The notes beneath the pieces were generated by a model. The model saw only the letters and a list, made by a program, of their open reading frames with translations, made no database searches and had not been told where the DNA came from. Of a DNA stretch of 64,000 bases, positions 37,307 to 44,252 are shown piece after piece. The position numbers and the translations under genes are program-made. Source of the stretch: Alphaproteobacteria bacterium (GTDB taxonomy: Bacteria > Pseudomonadota > Alphaproteobacteria > Acetobacterales > Acetobacteraceae). The stretch lies in the NCBI GenBank assembly GCA_016869715.1, contig VGDM01000006.1, positions 62,001 through 126,000 of the forward strand, written 5' to 3'. Position 1 is the first letter of the stretch; every line of letters begins with the position of its first letter.

Positions 37307-38050
37307 TTATTCGGCGGCTTCGGCCACTTCGAGATGGGCGGTGCCATTCTGCCTGACGCGTGCCCATTGCGGCGCGCCGGGGCGGCAGCGATCGGCAAAT
37401 AGGCTACTGCCAGGGGCGGTCACTTCCAGCTTGCTATGCACGCGGCAGACGATACGATTATTGGCATGGCGCGGTGAAGCGCCATGCCAGCGTAGCACCG
37501 CGCGACCCCAATCGCCATAGGTCTCAAAATGCTGAGCCAAATAGCGGGCTGACCAATCGGCAGCGCGAAGCGGATCGAGCGGCCAATCCTCACTACGCGC
37601 AACATGCACGCCGGCATTGATCTGAAAGCACCCTGCCATGCCGCGCGTGCCAGCGGAAGTCAGCAGCCGGCGCGCTTCTTCGCGCGTTTCGGGGAAATAG
37701 GCTCGGCCCCTCAGATTGAGCGCATAGGCATGCAGCCCGCTTTCATTGAGCGCAATGGCCGTCAGCAGCCCTTCCGGCAGGCCATGGGCGGTTTCGGCTT
37801 GGCGCGCAGCAACAAGGCAGGCGGCGCGGGGGGAGGAAACCTCGCGCGGTAGCATATCGGGCGCCTGAGTAACGGGGGCTGGCATTTCGGCGCAGGCGGT
37901 GCTGAGAAGGGCAATCAAAAGAGCAATTGGCGCGGTCGAGGCGCCGCGCGCTTTGCTCAGGGTTAGCCTGAAGGCCGCTAGGGCCGAATACCCGGAGGAA
38001 CGAAACTTTTTGGGGTGGGAGCTCCGCAGCAACGTACGCTGAAGAGCCAT
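37307..38050 (-). CDS. Lytic transglycosylase domain protein (putative lipoprotein)
   Basis: This protein of about 247 residues has a hydrophobic stretch around residues 41-52 ending in a Cys (LLSTAC, Cys53) and an SLT-like domain. The catalytic Glu is Glu102 in AIALNESGLHAYALN, and GMAGCFQINAGVHVA is the family's substrate-binding segment. It should cleave peptidoglycan glycan strands in the periplasm. The start is uncertain: the signal sits unusually far from the ATG at 38050, so a later non-ATG start may be used. Confidence 0.78.
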   Translation of the reverse strand: MALQRTLLRSSHPKKFRSSGYSALAAFRLTLSKARGASTAPIALLIALLSTACAEMPAPVTQAPDMLPREVSSPRAACLVAARQAETAHGLPEGLLTAIALNESGLHAYALNLRGRAYFPETREEARRLLTSAGTRGMAGCFQINAGVHVARSEDWPLDPLRAADWSARYLAQHFETYGDWGRAVLRWHGASPRHANNRIVCRVHSKLEVTAPGSSLFADRCRPGAPQWARVRQNGTAHLEVAEAAE

Positions 38051-38205
38051 ACCAACTCGCCGACCCGGGGGTACCGACGAAGACTTGGCGGTCAACATAG
38101 GGGGGTCCGTAGGCGAAACTGGGATGGATTGCAAATATAAAATCGAATTGACGAGAAAGGGCAAAGCGGGCATCAATTAAGGCGAGAATGAGGCATAGTG
38201 CTCAT

Positions 38206-38242
38206 AAGTAAAAGCCTGGATTGATTTAACAGGTTTTTACTT
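38206..38242. terminator. AT-rich 13-bp inverted repeat
   Basis: AAGTAAAAGCCTG (38206-38218) and CAGGTTTTTACTT (38230-38242) pair at 12 of 13 positions around an 11-base loop. It lies in a 274-base AT-rich gap between two minus-strand genes. It could terminate transcription from the ThDP enzyme gene or be a regulatory site for the transglycosylase gene. Confidence 0.45.
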
Positions 38243-38287
38243 TGTATTAAATTTTTGATCTGATTTTTCAGAAATTCCACAAGAAAT

Positions 38288-38313
38288 CTGGACGCCTCCT
38301 TCCGGGCGCCCAG
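38288..38313 (-). terminator. Hairpin after the ThDP enzyme gene
   Basis: CTGGACGCC (38288-38296) and GGCGCCCAG (38305-38313) form a 9-bp stem with one mismatch just past the stop of the minus-strand ThDP enzyme gene, followed on that strand by ATTTCTTG. This fits a rho-independent terminator. Confidence 0.55.
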
Positions 38314-38324
38314 CAATTTCCTCA

Positions 38325-39950
38325 TCAGCTTATCCTGATATTTGGTGCCGGCTGGCCTTCAATCACCACATTCACGCAAGACGGCTTGCCGGAAGCGAAG
38401 GCGCGTTCCAGCGCAGGGACAATCTCCTCAGCGCGCGTGACGTATTCGCCGTGCCCACCCAATGCCACCGCCACCAGATCGTAACGCGTGCTTGGGGCCA
38501 ATTCGCAGCCATGGGTGCGGTTCGCGCCGTAATCGCGCTTCTGGATCTCATATTCGGCATTCCAGCGGGAATCGTTGCCGACCACAGCAACGAAAGGCAG
38601 CTTGTGACGGCAGGCGGTATCAAACTCCGCCATGTGAAAGCCGAAAGTGCCGTCGCCCATGATGGCCAGGACTCGCGCCTCGGGCTTAGCAGCGCGCGCT
38701 GCCATGGCGAAGGGGATGGATGGCCCGATGGCGCCGGCCAGGCCATTGATGATGCGCGTTGGCGCGGCAAGGATCGCCTGCGCCCATTGGCCGATTTCCC
38801 CACCATCGCTGATCAGGACAGACTCCGCGCCTTGTTCAAGGAAGGGCTTGGCCGCCTGGAACAATGTCGCGGGGTGGATCGGGCCACCGGTCGCGCCTGC
38901 CAAAGTCGCCCAGCCGGGTGGTCGGAACGCGATGGCCGCTGCAAGCCGCGCCGCCCAGGCTTGATTGGCGTGGGGTTTCGTGGCGCGGGTCAGCGCCTGG
39001 GTCGCCTCGGCGGCACTTGCCACCGCTGCCAGGGCAATCCGCCCCGCCAGGGCACGCGCGCCGCGCGCGAGTACGCCGGCATCGGGGTCAATCTGAATGA
39101 AGCGGGCCTCCGCCGAAATCTCGGGCGCGCGGCCGAAGCGAAGCGAGAAATCAAGCGCCTTGCCAAGCAGAACAACCAGATCAACTTCCGCCAGCAACCC
39201 CGCATAAGCGCCAAGCGAGGGGTCATTCAACCCGCGCGGGCTTTCCATCGGGATCACGGGCAGGCCAGCGGCGGCAGCAAGAGCGGCGATCAATGGCTTG
39301 CCGTGCGGGCTACACAAGGCGGGCGGGGCCAAAATGACCGGCCGCGCTGCTTCCGCAATCATCCCCGCGATGGCATGGGCTGTGCTGGCGCCAAGCGGCA
39401 TGGCCGCAGCGCCGAAGGCCGCCGCATCGGGCAAAGCGGGTGCCGTGATGCGCGCATCCATCAGATCAGTCGGCAGGCTGAGATGCACCGGGCCAGGGCG
39501 GCCAGACCGCGCGACACGAAAGGCGCGCGCCACATTGGCGGCAATGCCCGCCGTGCTGGAGGCCGTAAAGGAGAGTTTTGTGAGCGGTTCAGCGATATCG
39601 GCCTGGCGCATTTCCTGAAAACTGCCCATGCCCAACTCGCGCAAGGGCGCATGGCCGGAGAGCAGCACCACCGGCACCTCCCCCGCCATGGCAGTCGGCA
39701 TGGCGGCGATGGCATTGGTATGGCCCTGCCCCCCGGTCACCATCGCGACACCAACTTCCCCGGTCAGCCTTGCCCAGGCATCGGCCATATGCACTGCGGC
39801 GGCCTCCTGGCGGGTATGCACAAGCTCAATCCCGCTGCCGAGCAAGGCATCGAAGATGGTCATGATGTGATTGCCCGAAAGCGTGAAAATGCGGCTGACG
39901 CCCGCCTGCTTCAGCGCCGCTACCAAAATATCCGCCCCGCGTTGTTCCAT
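38325..39950 (-). CDS. Thiamine-diphosphate-dependent enzyme (acetolactate synthase-like)
   Basis: This 541-residue enzyme has the three-domain fold of the acetolactate synthase/oxalyl-CoA decarboxylase superfamily. The catalytic Glu49 is in HTRQEAAAVHMADAW, and the ThDP/Mg site is GDGTFGFHMAEFDTA followed by VVGNDSRWNAE. It may decarboxylate or ligate a 2-keto acid; the substrate cannot be read. A strong ribosome site (GGAGGAAG) precedes its start. It is divergent from the second sdh-like operon across 72 bases with a shared palindrome, hinting at joint control. Confidence 0.86.
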   Translation of the reverse strand: MEQRGADILVAALKQAGVSRIFTLSGNHIMTIFDALLGSGIELVHTRQEAAAVHMADAWARLTGEVGVAMVTGGQGHTNAIAAMPTAMAGEVPVVLLSGHAPLRELGMGSFQEMRQADIAEPLTKLSFTASSTAGIAANVARAFRVARSGRPGPVHLSLPTDLMDARITAPALPDAAAFGAAAMPLGASTAHAIAGMIAEAARPVILAPPALCSPHGKPLIAALAAAAGLPVIPMESPRGLNDPSLGAYAGLLAEVDLVVLLGKALDFSLRFGRAPEISAEARFIQIDPDAGVLARGARALAGRIALAAVASAAEATQALTRATKPHANQAWAARLAAAIAFRPPGWATLAGATGGPIHPATLFQAAKPFLEQGAESVLISDGGEIGQWAQAILAAPTRIINGLAGAIGPSIPFAMAARAAKPEARVLAIMGDGTFGFHMAEFDTACRHKLPFVAVVGNDSRWNAEYEIQKRDYGANRTHGCELAPSTRYDLVAVALGGHGEYVTRAEEIVPALERAFASGKPSCVNVVIEGQPAPNIRIS

Positions 39951-39986
39951 GCCTGCTTCCTCCTGTTGTGTTTAACAGGCCATGGG

Positions 39987-40003
39987 CTGGACAGGCTGTC
40001 CAG
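39987..40003. promoter_or_regulatory. Perfect 8-bp inverted repeat between ThDP gene and second sdh-like operon
   Basis: CTGGACAG and CTGTCCAG flank a single G, giving a 17-base operator-like palindrome. It is centred in the 72-base gap between two divergent starts (39950 and 40023), only 20 bases before the iron-sulfur gene's ATG. That position fits repression of both directions. No regulator gene is adjacent. Confidence 0.5.
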
Positions 40004-40022
40004 CGGGCTTAGTCTGGCGCTC

Positions 40023-40760
40023 ATGGAACAGCTCAAGGTCAGTGTCTGGCGTGGCGAGGATGCTGGCGGTTTCGCGCGCTATGATGTGCCGGCGCGTGAC
40101 AATCAGACCGTGCTGGATGTTGTCACACATATCCAGCGCGAATTGGACCCGAGCCTTGCCTATCGCTTCGCCTGCCGCGTTGGCATGTGCGGGTCTTGTG
40201 CGATGACGGTGAATGGCCGTGCACGCTGGACCTGCCGGACGCATGTGCGGAAAGTGGTGGGCGCTGATGGCGCTTTGGAACTGCGCCCCTTAGCCAATCT
40301 GCCGGTGATCCGTGACCTGGCCGCAGATCTGGCGCCCTTCTTCGACAAATGGCAGCGCGCGCAAGGGTTCTTTCAACCGAAGGACGCACCCGATGGCGCT
40401 GTGCCGAATGAATTTACCGTGGTCGCCCCCGGCAGCAAGGCCAGGCGCGAAGCTGATGCCGGCATTGAATGCATCGGCTGCGCCGTTTGCTACGCGTCCT
40501 GCGATGTTGTCGCCTGGAATGGCGATTATCTAGGGCCGGCGGCACTGAATCGCGCCTGGACCTTGGTGAATGATGCGCGTGATGGCGCGCGCGGCGAAAG
40601 GCTGGATGCCGTGGCAGGCGATGCCGGCTGCCATTCATGCCATTCCACCCGTTCTTGCACGGAACGCTGCCCGAAGCAGATTGACCCGTCAGGCGCCATT
40701 GCCGGGCTGAAGCGAACCTTGTTCTGGGAGAGCCTGTTCGGCGGCAAGCGCCATGGCTGA
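40023..40760 (+). CDS. Succinate dehydrogenase/fumarate reductase-like iron-sulfur subunit (second set)
   Basis: This 245-residue protein has the full SdhB/FrdB cluster set: CRVGMCGSCAMTVNG with a distal Cys in RWTCRT for 2Fe-2S, CIGCAVCYASC for the first cubane, and CHSTRSCTERCPK for the second cluster. The ATG at 40023 is the start; the large open frame running upstream is antisense to the ThDP gene. It heads a plus-strand operon with two short anchors, a TSUP carrier, split fumarase and a flavoprotein. Its gene order (B first, A last) differs from the sdhCDAB operon in this window. Confidence 0.9.
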   Translation: MEQLKVSVWRGEDAGGFARYDVPARDNQTVLDVVTHIQRELDPSLAYRFACRVGMCGSCAMTVNGRARWTCRTHVRKVVGADGALELRPLANLPVIRDLAADLAPFFDKWQRAQGFFQPKDAPDGAVPNEFTVVAPGSKARREADAGIECIGCAVCYASCDVVAWNGDYLGPAALNRAWTLVNDARDGARGERLDAVAGDAGCHSCHSTRSCTERCPKQIDPSGAIAGLKRTLFWESLFGGKRHG

Positions 40761-41100
40761 CAGGGCCGCGCGCGGGCAGGCGAATCTTTGGGTGGTGCAG
40801 CGCATCACCGCCATGATCCTGGCGCTTGCGGTGCTGGTGCATCTGGTGACGATTCTGCTCGCCATGCGTGGCGGGCTTTCAGCGCGCGAGATTCTGGCAC
40901 GTACCCAAGGTTCTGAAGCCTGGCTTGGCTTTTATGTGGTGTTTGCGCTAGCCGCCGGGCTGCATGGCGCGATTGGGCTCCGCAACATCGCGGGCGAAAC
41001 GCTCGGCTGGCGCGGGCGAGGCCTTGATTTCTGCTGGCTTGCGCTTGGCCTGCTGGCCGCGGCCTTCGGCATCCGTGCCGCCTTTGGGCTTTACGACTGA
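40753..41100 (+). CDS. SdhC-like membrane anchor (second set)
   Basis: This 115-residue protein has three hydrophobic segments and the anchor-type motif WVVQRITAMILALAVLVH. A candidate heme or quinone-site His lies in GLHGAIGLRNIAGE. It overlaps the iron-sulfur gene by eight bases and abuts the next anchor gene with a one-base overlap. It should anchor the second succinate dehydrogenase-like complex to the membrane. Confidence 0.8.
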   Translation: MADRAARGQANLWVVQRITAMILALAVLVHLVTILLAMRGGLSAREILARTQGSEAWLGFYVVFALAAGLHGAIGLRNIAGETLGWRGRGLDFCWLALGLLAAAFGIRAAFGLYD

Positions 41101-41441
41101 TGGATTTCCGCGCGCGTTCTCACCCAAGCTGGATCGGCTTTGCCGTGCATCGGGTCTCTGGCCTTTTGCTGGCGCTTTTCCTGCCGCTGCATTTCTGGGC
41201 ACTCGGCAGCGCCATTCAGGGGGAGGCGCGGCTGGATGGCTTTCTGCGCTGGGCAGAAAACCCCTTGGTGAAACTGGTCGAGACCGGTTTGGTCATCCTG
41301 CTGGCCGCGCATCTGGCGGGCGGTTTGCGCGTCATGGCGCTGGAATTTTTGGGCTGGGGGCGGGAGCAGAAGGATCTGGTGGCGGCCTCCTTCGGGCTTT
41401 CACTGCTGGTGGGATTGGTTTTCCTGTTCAATGTCTTTTGA
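41100..41441 (+). CDS. SdhD-like membrane anchor (second set)
   Basis: This 113-residue protein has three membrane segments, with FAVHRVSGLLLALFLPLHFW resembling the HR-x-SG motif of complex II anchors and AAHLAGGLRVMALE in the third helix region. Its start overlaps the stop of the previous anchor gene, and its end overlaps the TSUP gene by eleven bases, so translation is coupled. Together with 40753-41100 it forms the membrane part of the second complex. Confidence 0.8.
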   Translation: MDFRARSHPSWIGFAVHRVSGLLLALFLPLHFWALGSAIQGEARLDGFLRWAENPLVKLVETGLVILLAAHLAGGLRVMALEFLGWGREQKDLVAASFGLSLLVGLVFLFNVF

Positions 41442-42162
41442 TCTTCAGGCGCTGCTGGGCGGCTGCTTCATCGCGGCGTTTTGCGCGGGGCTTGCGGGCT
41501 TTGCCTTCAATCTGGTGGCGGCGGGGATCCTGTATCACTGGGTGACCCCTCAGGAGATCGCGCCGGTGCTGGTGCTGGGATCACTCCTGATCCAAAGCGT
41601 GACCTTGCGCGTGGTATGGCCCGCCATTCGATGGCCGGTGCTGAAGCCTTATGTTTTTGCCGGGGCCTTGGGCACGCCGTTTGGCGTTTGGTCACTCATT
41701 GTCGTGGAAGCGCGCGTGATTGTGGGCGGCATTGGTTTGCTGCTGGTGGTTTATGCTGGCTTCATGCTGGCGCGGATTGCGCTGCGCCTGGCCCCGCCCA
41801 AGCTGACGGCGGGGTCGCGCGCCGATGCGGTGGTGGGGTTTCTGGCTGGCGCCTTGGGGGGCATTGGCGGGTTTTCCGGCGCGCTGCCTTCCATGTGGAC
41901 GGACGTGAAAGGGCTCCGCAAAGACGAGGCCCGCGCGATTTTTCAGCCCTTTATTGTGGTCATGCAGATCATCGCCGCAGCCTGGCTGGCAATCACCGGG
42001 TTTTTCACGCTGGAAACGGCGAAAACGCTGTTGATCGCCCTGCCCGCCTTGGGTCTTGGCACCTGGCTTGGCCTCCGCGCCTATAGCGTGATCCCGGCGG
42101 AGGGGTTTCGCCTGGTGCTTTTGGGGCTGCTTTTTCTATCGGGGCTTTCGCTCGTGCTGTGA
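41431..42162 (+). CDS. TSUP (TauE/SafE) family transporter
   Basis: This 243-residue membrane protein has about eight hydrophobic segments and the TSUP family repeat, with GFAFNLVAAGILYHW and GALGGIGGFSGALPSMW. TSUP proteins export or import sulfite, sulfoacetate and small organic anions. Its position inside a dicarboxylate-metabolising operon suggests it carries that operon's substrate or product. Overlap with the anchor gene supports co-translation. Confidence 0.85.
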   Translation: MSFDLQALLGGCFIAAFCAGLAGFAFNLVAAGILYHWVTPQEIAPVLVLGSLLIQSVTLRVVWPAIRWPVLKPYVFAGALGTPFGVWSLIVVEARVIVGGIGLLLVVYAGFMLARIALRLAPPKLTAGSRADAVVGFLAGALGGIGGFSGALPSMWTDVKGLRKDEARAIFQPFIVVMQIIAAAWLAITGFFTLETAKTLLIALPALGLGTWLGLRAYSVIPAEGFRLVLLGLLFLSGLSLVL

Positions 42163-42219
42163 CACGCTTTCATCCTGCCGGCACTTGTGGGAAACTACGC
42201 GCACCGGGGGGATGATTGC

Positions 42220-43128
42220 GTGAGCCTGATATCAAAAACCGAAATCGCGCCGCTCGTCGTTACACCACAGGCGATCGAGGAAGCGGCCAAGCTGCTTTAT
42301 ATCCGCGCCTGCAAGATCCTGCCCGATGATATCAAGGCGGGTTTCACGCGGCTTGATGCTACTGAGACCGATGCCACCGCCAAGACCATCCTGGCCACGA
42401 TGGTTGAGAATATCGGTGTCGCGGAGCGGATGGATAATTTGCTGTGCCAGGATACCGGCATTCCGATCTTCAATTTGCTGATCGGGCGCAATGTGGCGGT
42501 GGATGGCTTTGCGCTGAAGGAAGCGATTGCCCGCGGTACGGCGCGCGCCACGCGCGAACACCCGCTGCGGTCTTCCGTAGTGCATCCGATTACGCGAAAG
42601 AATGAACATACCTCTTGCGGGGAACGCGTGCCGGTGATCAATATTGATTTCACCAATGCGGATCGCGAGGTGCGGCTTGAGATGATTCCAAAGGGATCGG
42701 GCTCAGAAAACGGGTCCTTTCTGCAAATGCTGATCCCCGCCGATGGGCTTCCTGCCGTGAAGCGCTTTGTGGTGGACCGCGTGATCCAGGCTGGCGGCAA
42801 GGTCTGCCCGCCGACAATTGTTGGTGTGGGCGTCGGTGGCACTTCCGATCTTTGCATGCATTTGGCGAAGATTGCCGCAACCCGCCCGCTTGGGTCGCGC
42901 TGCAGCGATGCGGAAGGGGCGAAGCTGGAAGCAGAACTTTCCGAAGCGGTGAATGCGCTGGGCATTGGCCCACAAGGCTTGGGCGGTGACAGCACTTCCT
43001 TCGCCGTGCATGTTGAGGTGGCAGCGACGCACATCACCATGAATCCGGTGGCGGTAAATATCCAATGCCATAGCGCACGGCGCGCGAGTGCGACCTTCAC
43101 GCCCGCCGGCAGCAGCATCGGTTTTTGA
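42220..43128 (+). CDS. Class I fumarase/tartrate dehydratase alpha subunit
   Basis: This 302-residue iron-sulfur hydratase subunit should add or remove water at a dicarboxylate. Cys motifs are LLCQDTGIPIF, then CPPTIVGVGVGGTSDLC and NIQCHSARR, the three cluster-ligand regions. I chose the GTG at 42220 with GGGGGG upstream; an alternative GTG is at 42187. The beta subunit is encoded two genes later, with an acetyltransferase gene between them, which is an unusual order. Confidence 0.9.
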   Translation: MSLISKTEIAPLVVTPQAIEEAAKLLYIRACKILPDDIKAGFTRLDATETDATAKTILATMVENIGVAERMDNLLCQDTGIPIFNLLIGRNVAVDGFALKEAIARGTARATREHPLRSSVVHPITRKNEHTSCGERVPVINIDFTNADREVRLEMIPKGSGSENGSFLQMLIPADGLPAVKRFVVDRVIQAGGKVCPPTIVGVGVGGTSDLCMHLAKIAATRPLGSRCSDAEGAKLEAELSEAVNALGIGPQGLGGDSTSFAVHVEVAATHITMNPVAVNIQCHSARRASATFTPAGSSIGF

Positions 43129-43131
43129 ACC

Positions 43132-43647
43132 ATGTCTTCCGCAAGCATCGCAGTGACCTTGGCAGGGGCAGCGGATCGGCCCGCCCTGATGCGCGTCCTG
43201 GCGGGAATGGGCGCCTATTATGATGAGGTTTTGGGCCATACGCGCATTGTTGCGGCGGCAGAGGCGCTGGCCTCGCCCGCCAATCGCGCGGGCCTGTTTT
43301 GCCTGATCGGGCGCGCGGAGGATGAACCGGCAGGGCTTGTGGCGCTTTCCGGTTTTTTCCCGGCGCGGGATTTCACCTGGGGGCCATTGCTGCACGATAT
43401 TTTCGTGATGGCGGCGCATCGCGGCACACGTACTGCGCGTGCGCTGATGCGCGGCGCAATGCGCTTTGCGGCAAATGGCAAGTATAGCCGCGTGGAATGG
43501 GGCACCGCTGAGGAAAACCTGCGTGCCCGCGCCTTTTACACCAAGCTAGGTGTTGCCCCGACAGCGCAGCTTTCCTATCGCCTGGAAGATGAGGCCTTGG
43601 CCGAAGCTGCACAAGGGCGCTGGCCAGTCCCAGAGGAAGACACATGA
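43132..43647 (+). CDS. GNAT family acetyltransferase
   Basis: This 171-residue protein has the GNAT acetyl-CoA loop region HDIFVMAAHRGTRTARALM (the R/Q-x-x-G-x-A variant) and the C-terminal RVEWGTAEENLRARAFYTKLG motif. It is wedged between the two fumarase subunit genes and overlaps the beta gene by four bases, so it is made with them. It may acetylate an enzyme or amino substrate of the pathway; the role is unknown. Confidence 0.85.
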   Translation: MSSASIAVTLAGAADRPALMRVLAGMGAYYDEVLGHTRIVAAAEALASPANRAGLFCLIGRAEDEPAGLVALSGFFPARDFTWGPLLHDIFVMAAHRGTRTARALMRGAMRFAANGKYSRVEWGTAEENLRARAFYTKLGVAPTAQLSYRLEDEALAEAAQGRWPVPEEDT

Positions 43648-44252
43648 CACATCACATACTGCCCATGCCGATTTCCGAAGCCCAGGTCCGCGCGCTGCGT
43701 GTGGGCGATACGGTGACGCTAGAGGAAACGCTCTATGGCGTCAGGGATGCGACGCAAATCCATATGTTCGATCATGGCCGGCGTACCAAATTCAATCTGC
43801 AAGGCCATGCCGTGATCCATACCGCACCCAATCTGCGGAAGGTGGAACGCGTCGGCAATAATCATTCGGGGTATGAGGCGGTATGTGTCGGCACCACGAC
43901 ATCTGACCGCATGGAACGCTTCACCCGCCCGCTGATGGAACGCGAAGGGGTGCGGATCATCATCGGCAAGGGCGGCCTGCGCGATGGATCACTTGCCGCC
44001 TTTCGTGATTTAGGCGGCGCCTATCTCGCCGTGGTTGGTGGTGCGGCGGCGCTTCAGACCACCTGGATCGAAGCGGTGGAGGATGTGGATATGGATGATC
44101 TCAATCCCGAAAGCCTCTACAAATTCCGCATCAAGGGTTTTGGGCCATTGCTGGTGGCGATGGATAGCCTTGGCGGCAGCCTATTCGCCACGGTGAATGA
44201 TGAAGCGGCGCGCAGGCGCCAGGCAGTGCTTGAAAAAATGGGGGCGTCGTAA
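43644..44252 (+). CDS. Class I fumarase/tartrate dehydratase beta subunit
   Basis: This 202-residue protein matches the C-terminal (beta) domain of class I fumarases and L(+)-tartrate dehydratase. The motifs PISEAQVRALRVGDTVTLEE at the start and IIIGKGGLRDGSLAAF are typical; the GKGG loop binds substrate. It overlaps both neighbours by a few bases. Together with 42220-43128 it forms the hydratase. Tartrate, fumarate or a methylated dicarboxylate are possible substrates. Confidence 0.9.
   Translation: MTHHILPMPISEAQVRALRVGDTVTLEETLYGVRDATQIHMFDHGRRTKFNLQGHAVIHTAPNLRKVERVGNNHSGYEAVCVGTTTSDRMERFTRPLMEREGVRIIIGKGGLRDGSLAAFRDLGGAYLAVVGGAAALQTTWIEAVEDVDMDDLNPESLYKFRIKGFGPLLVAMDSLGGSLFATVNDEAARRRQAVLEKMGAS

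Noticed and set aside
38451-40022. Long plus-strand open frame upstream of the second iron-sulfur subunit gene
   Set aside because: It is antisense to the ThDP enzyme gene and has no family motifs; only the part from 40023 encodes a recognisable protein.
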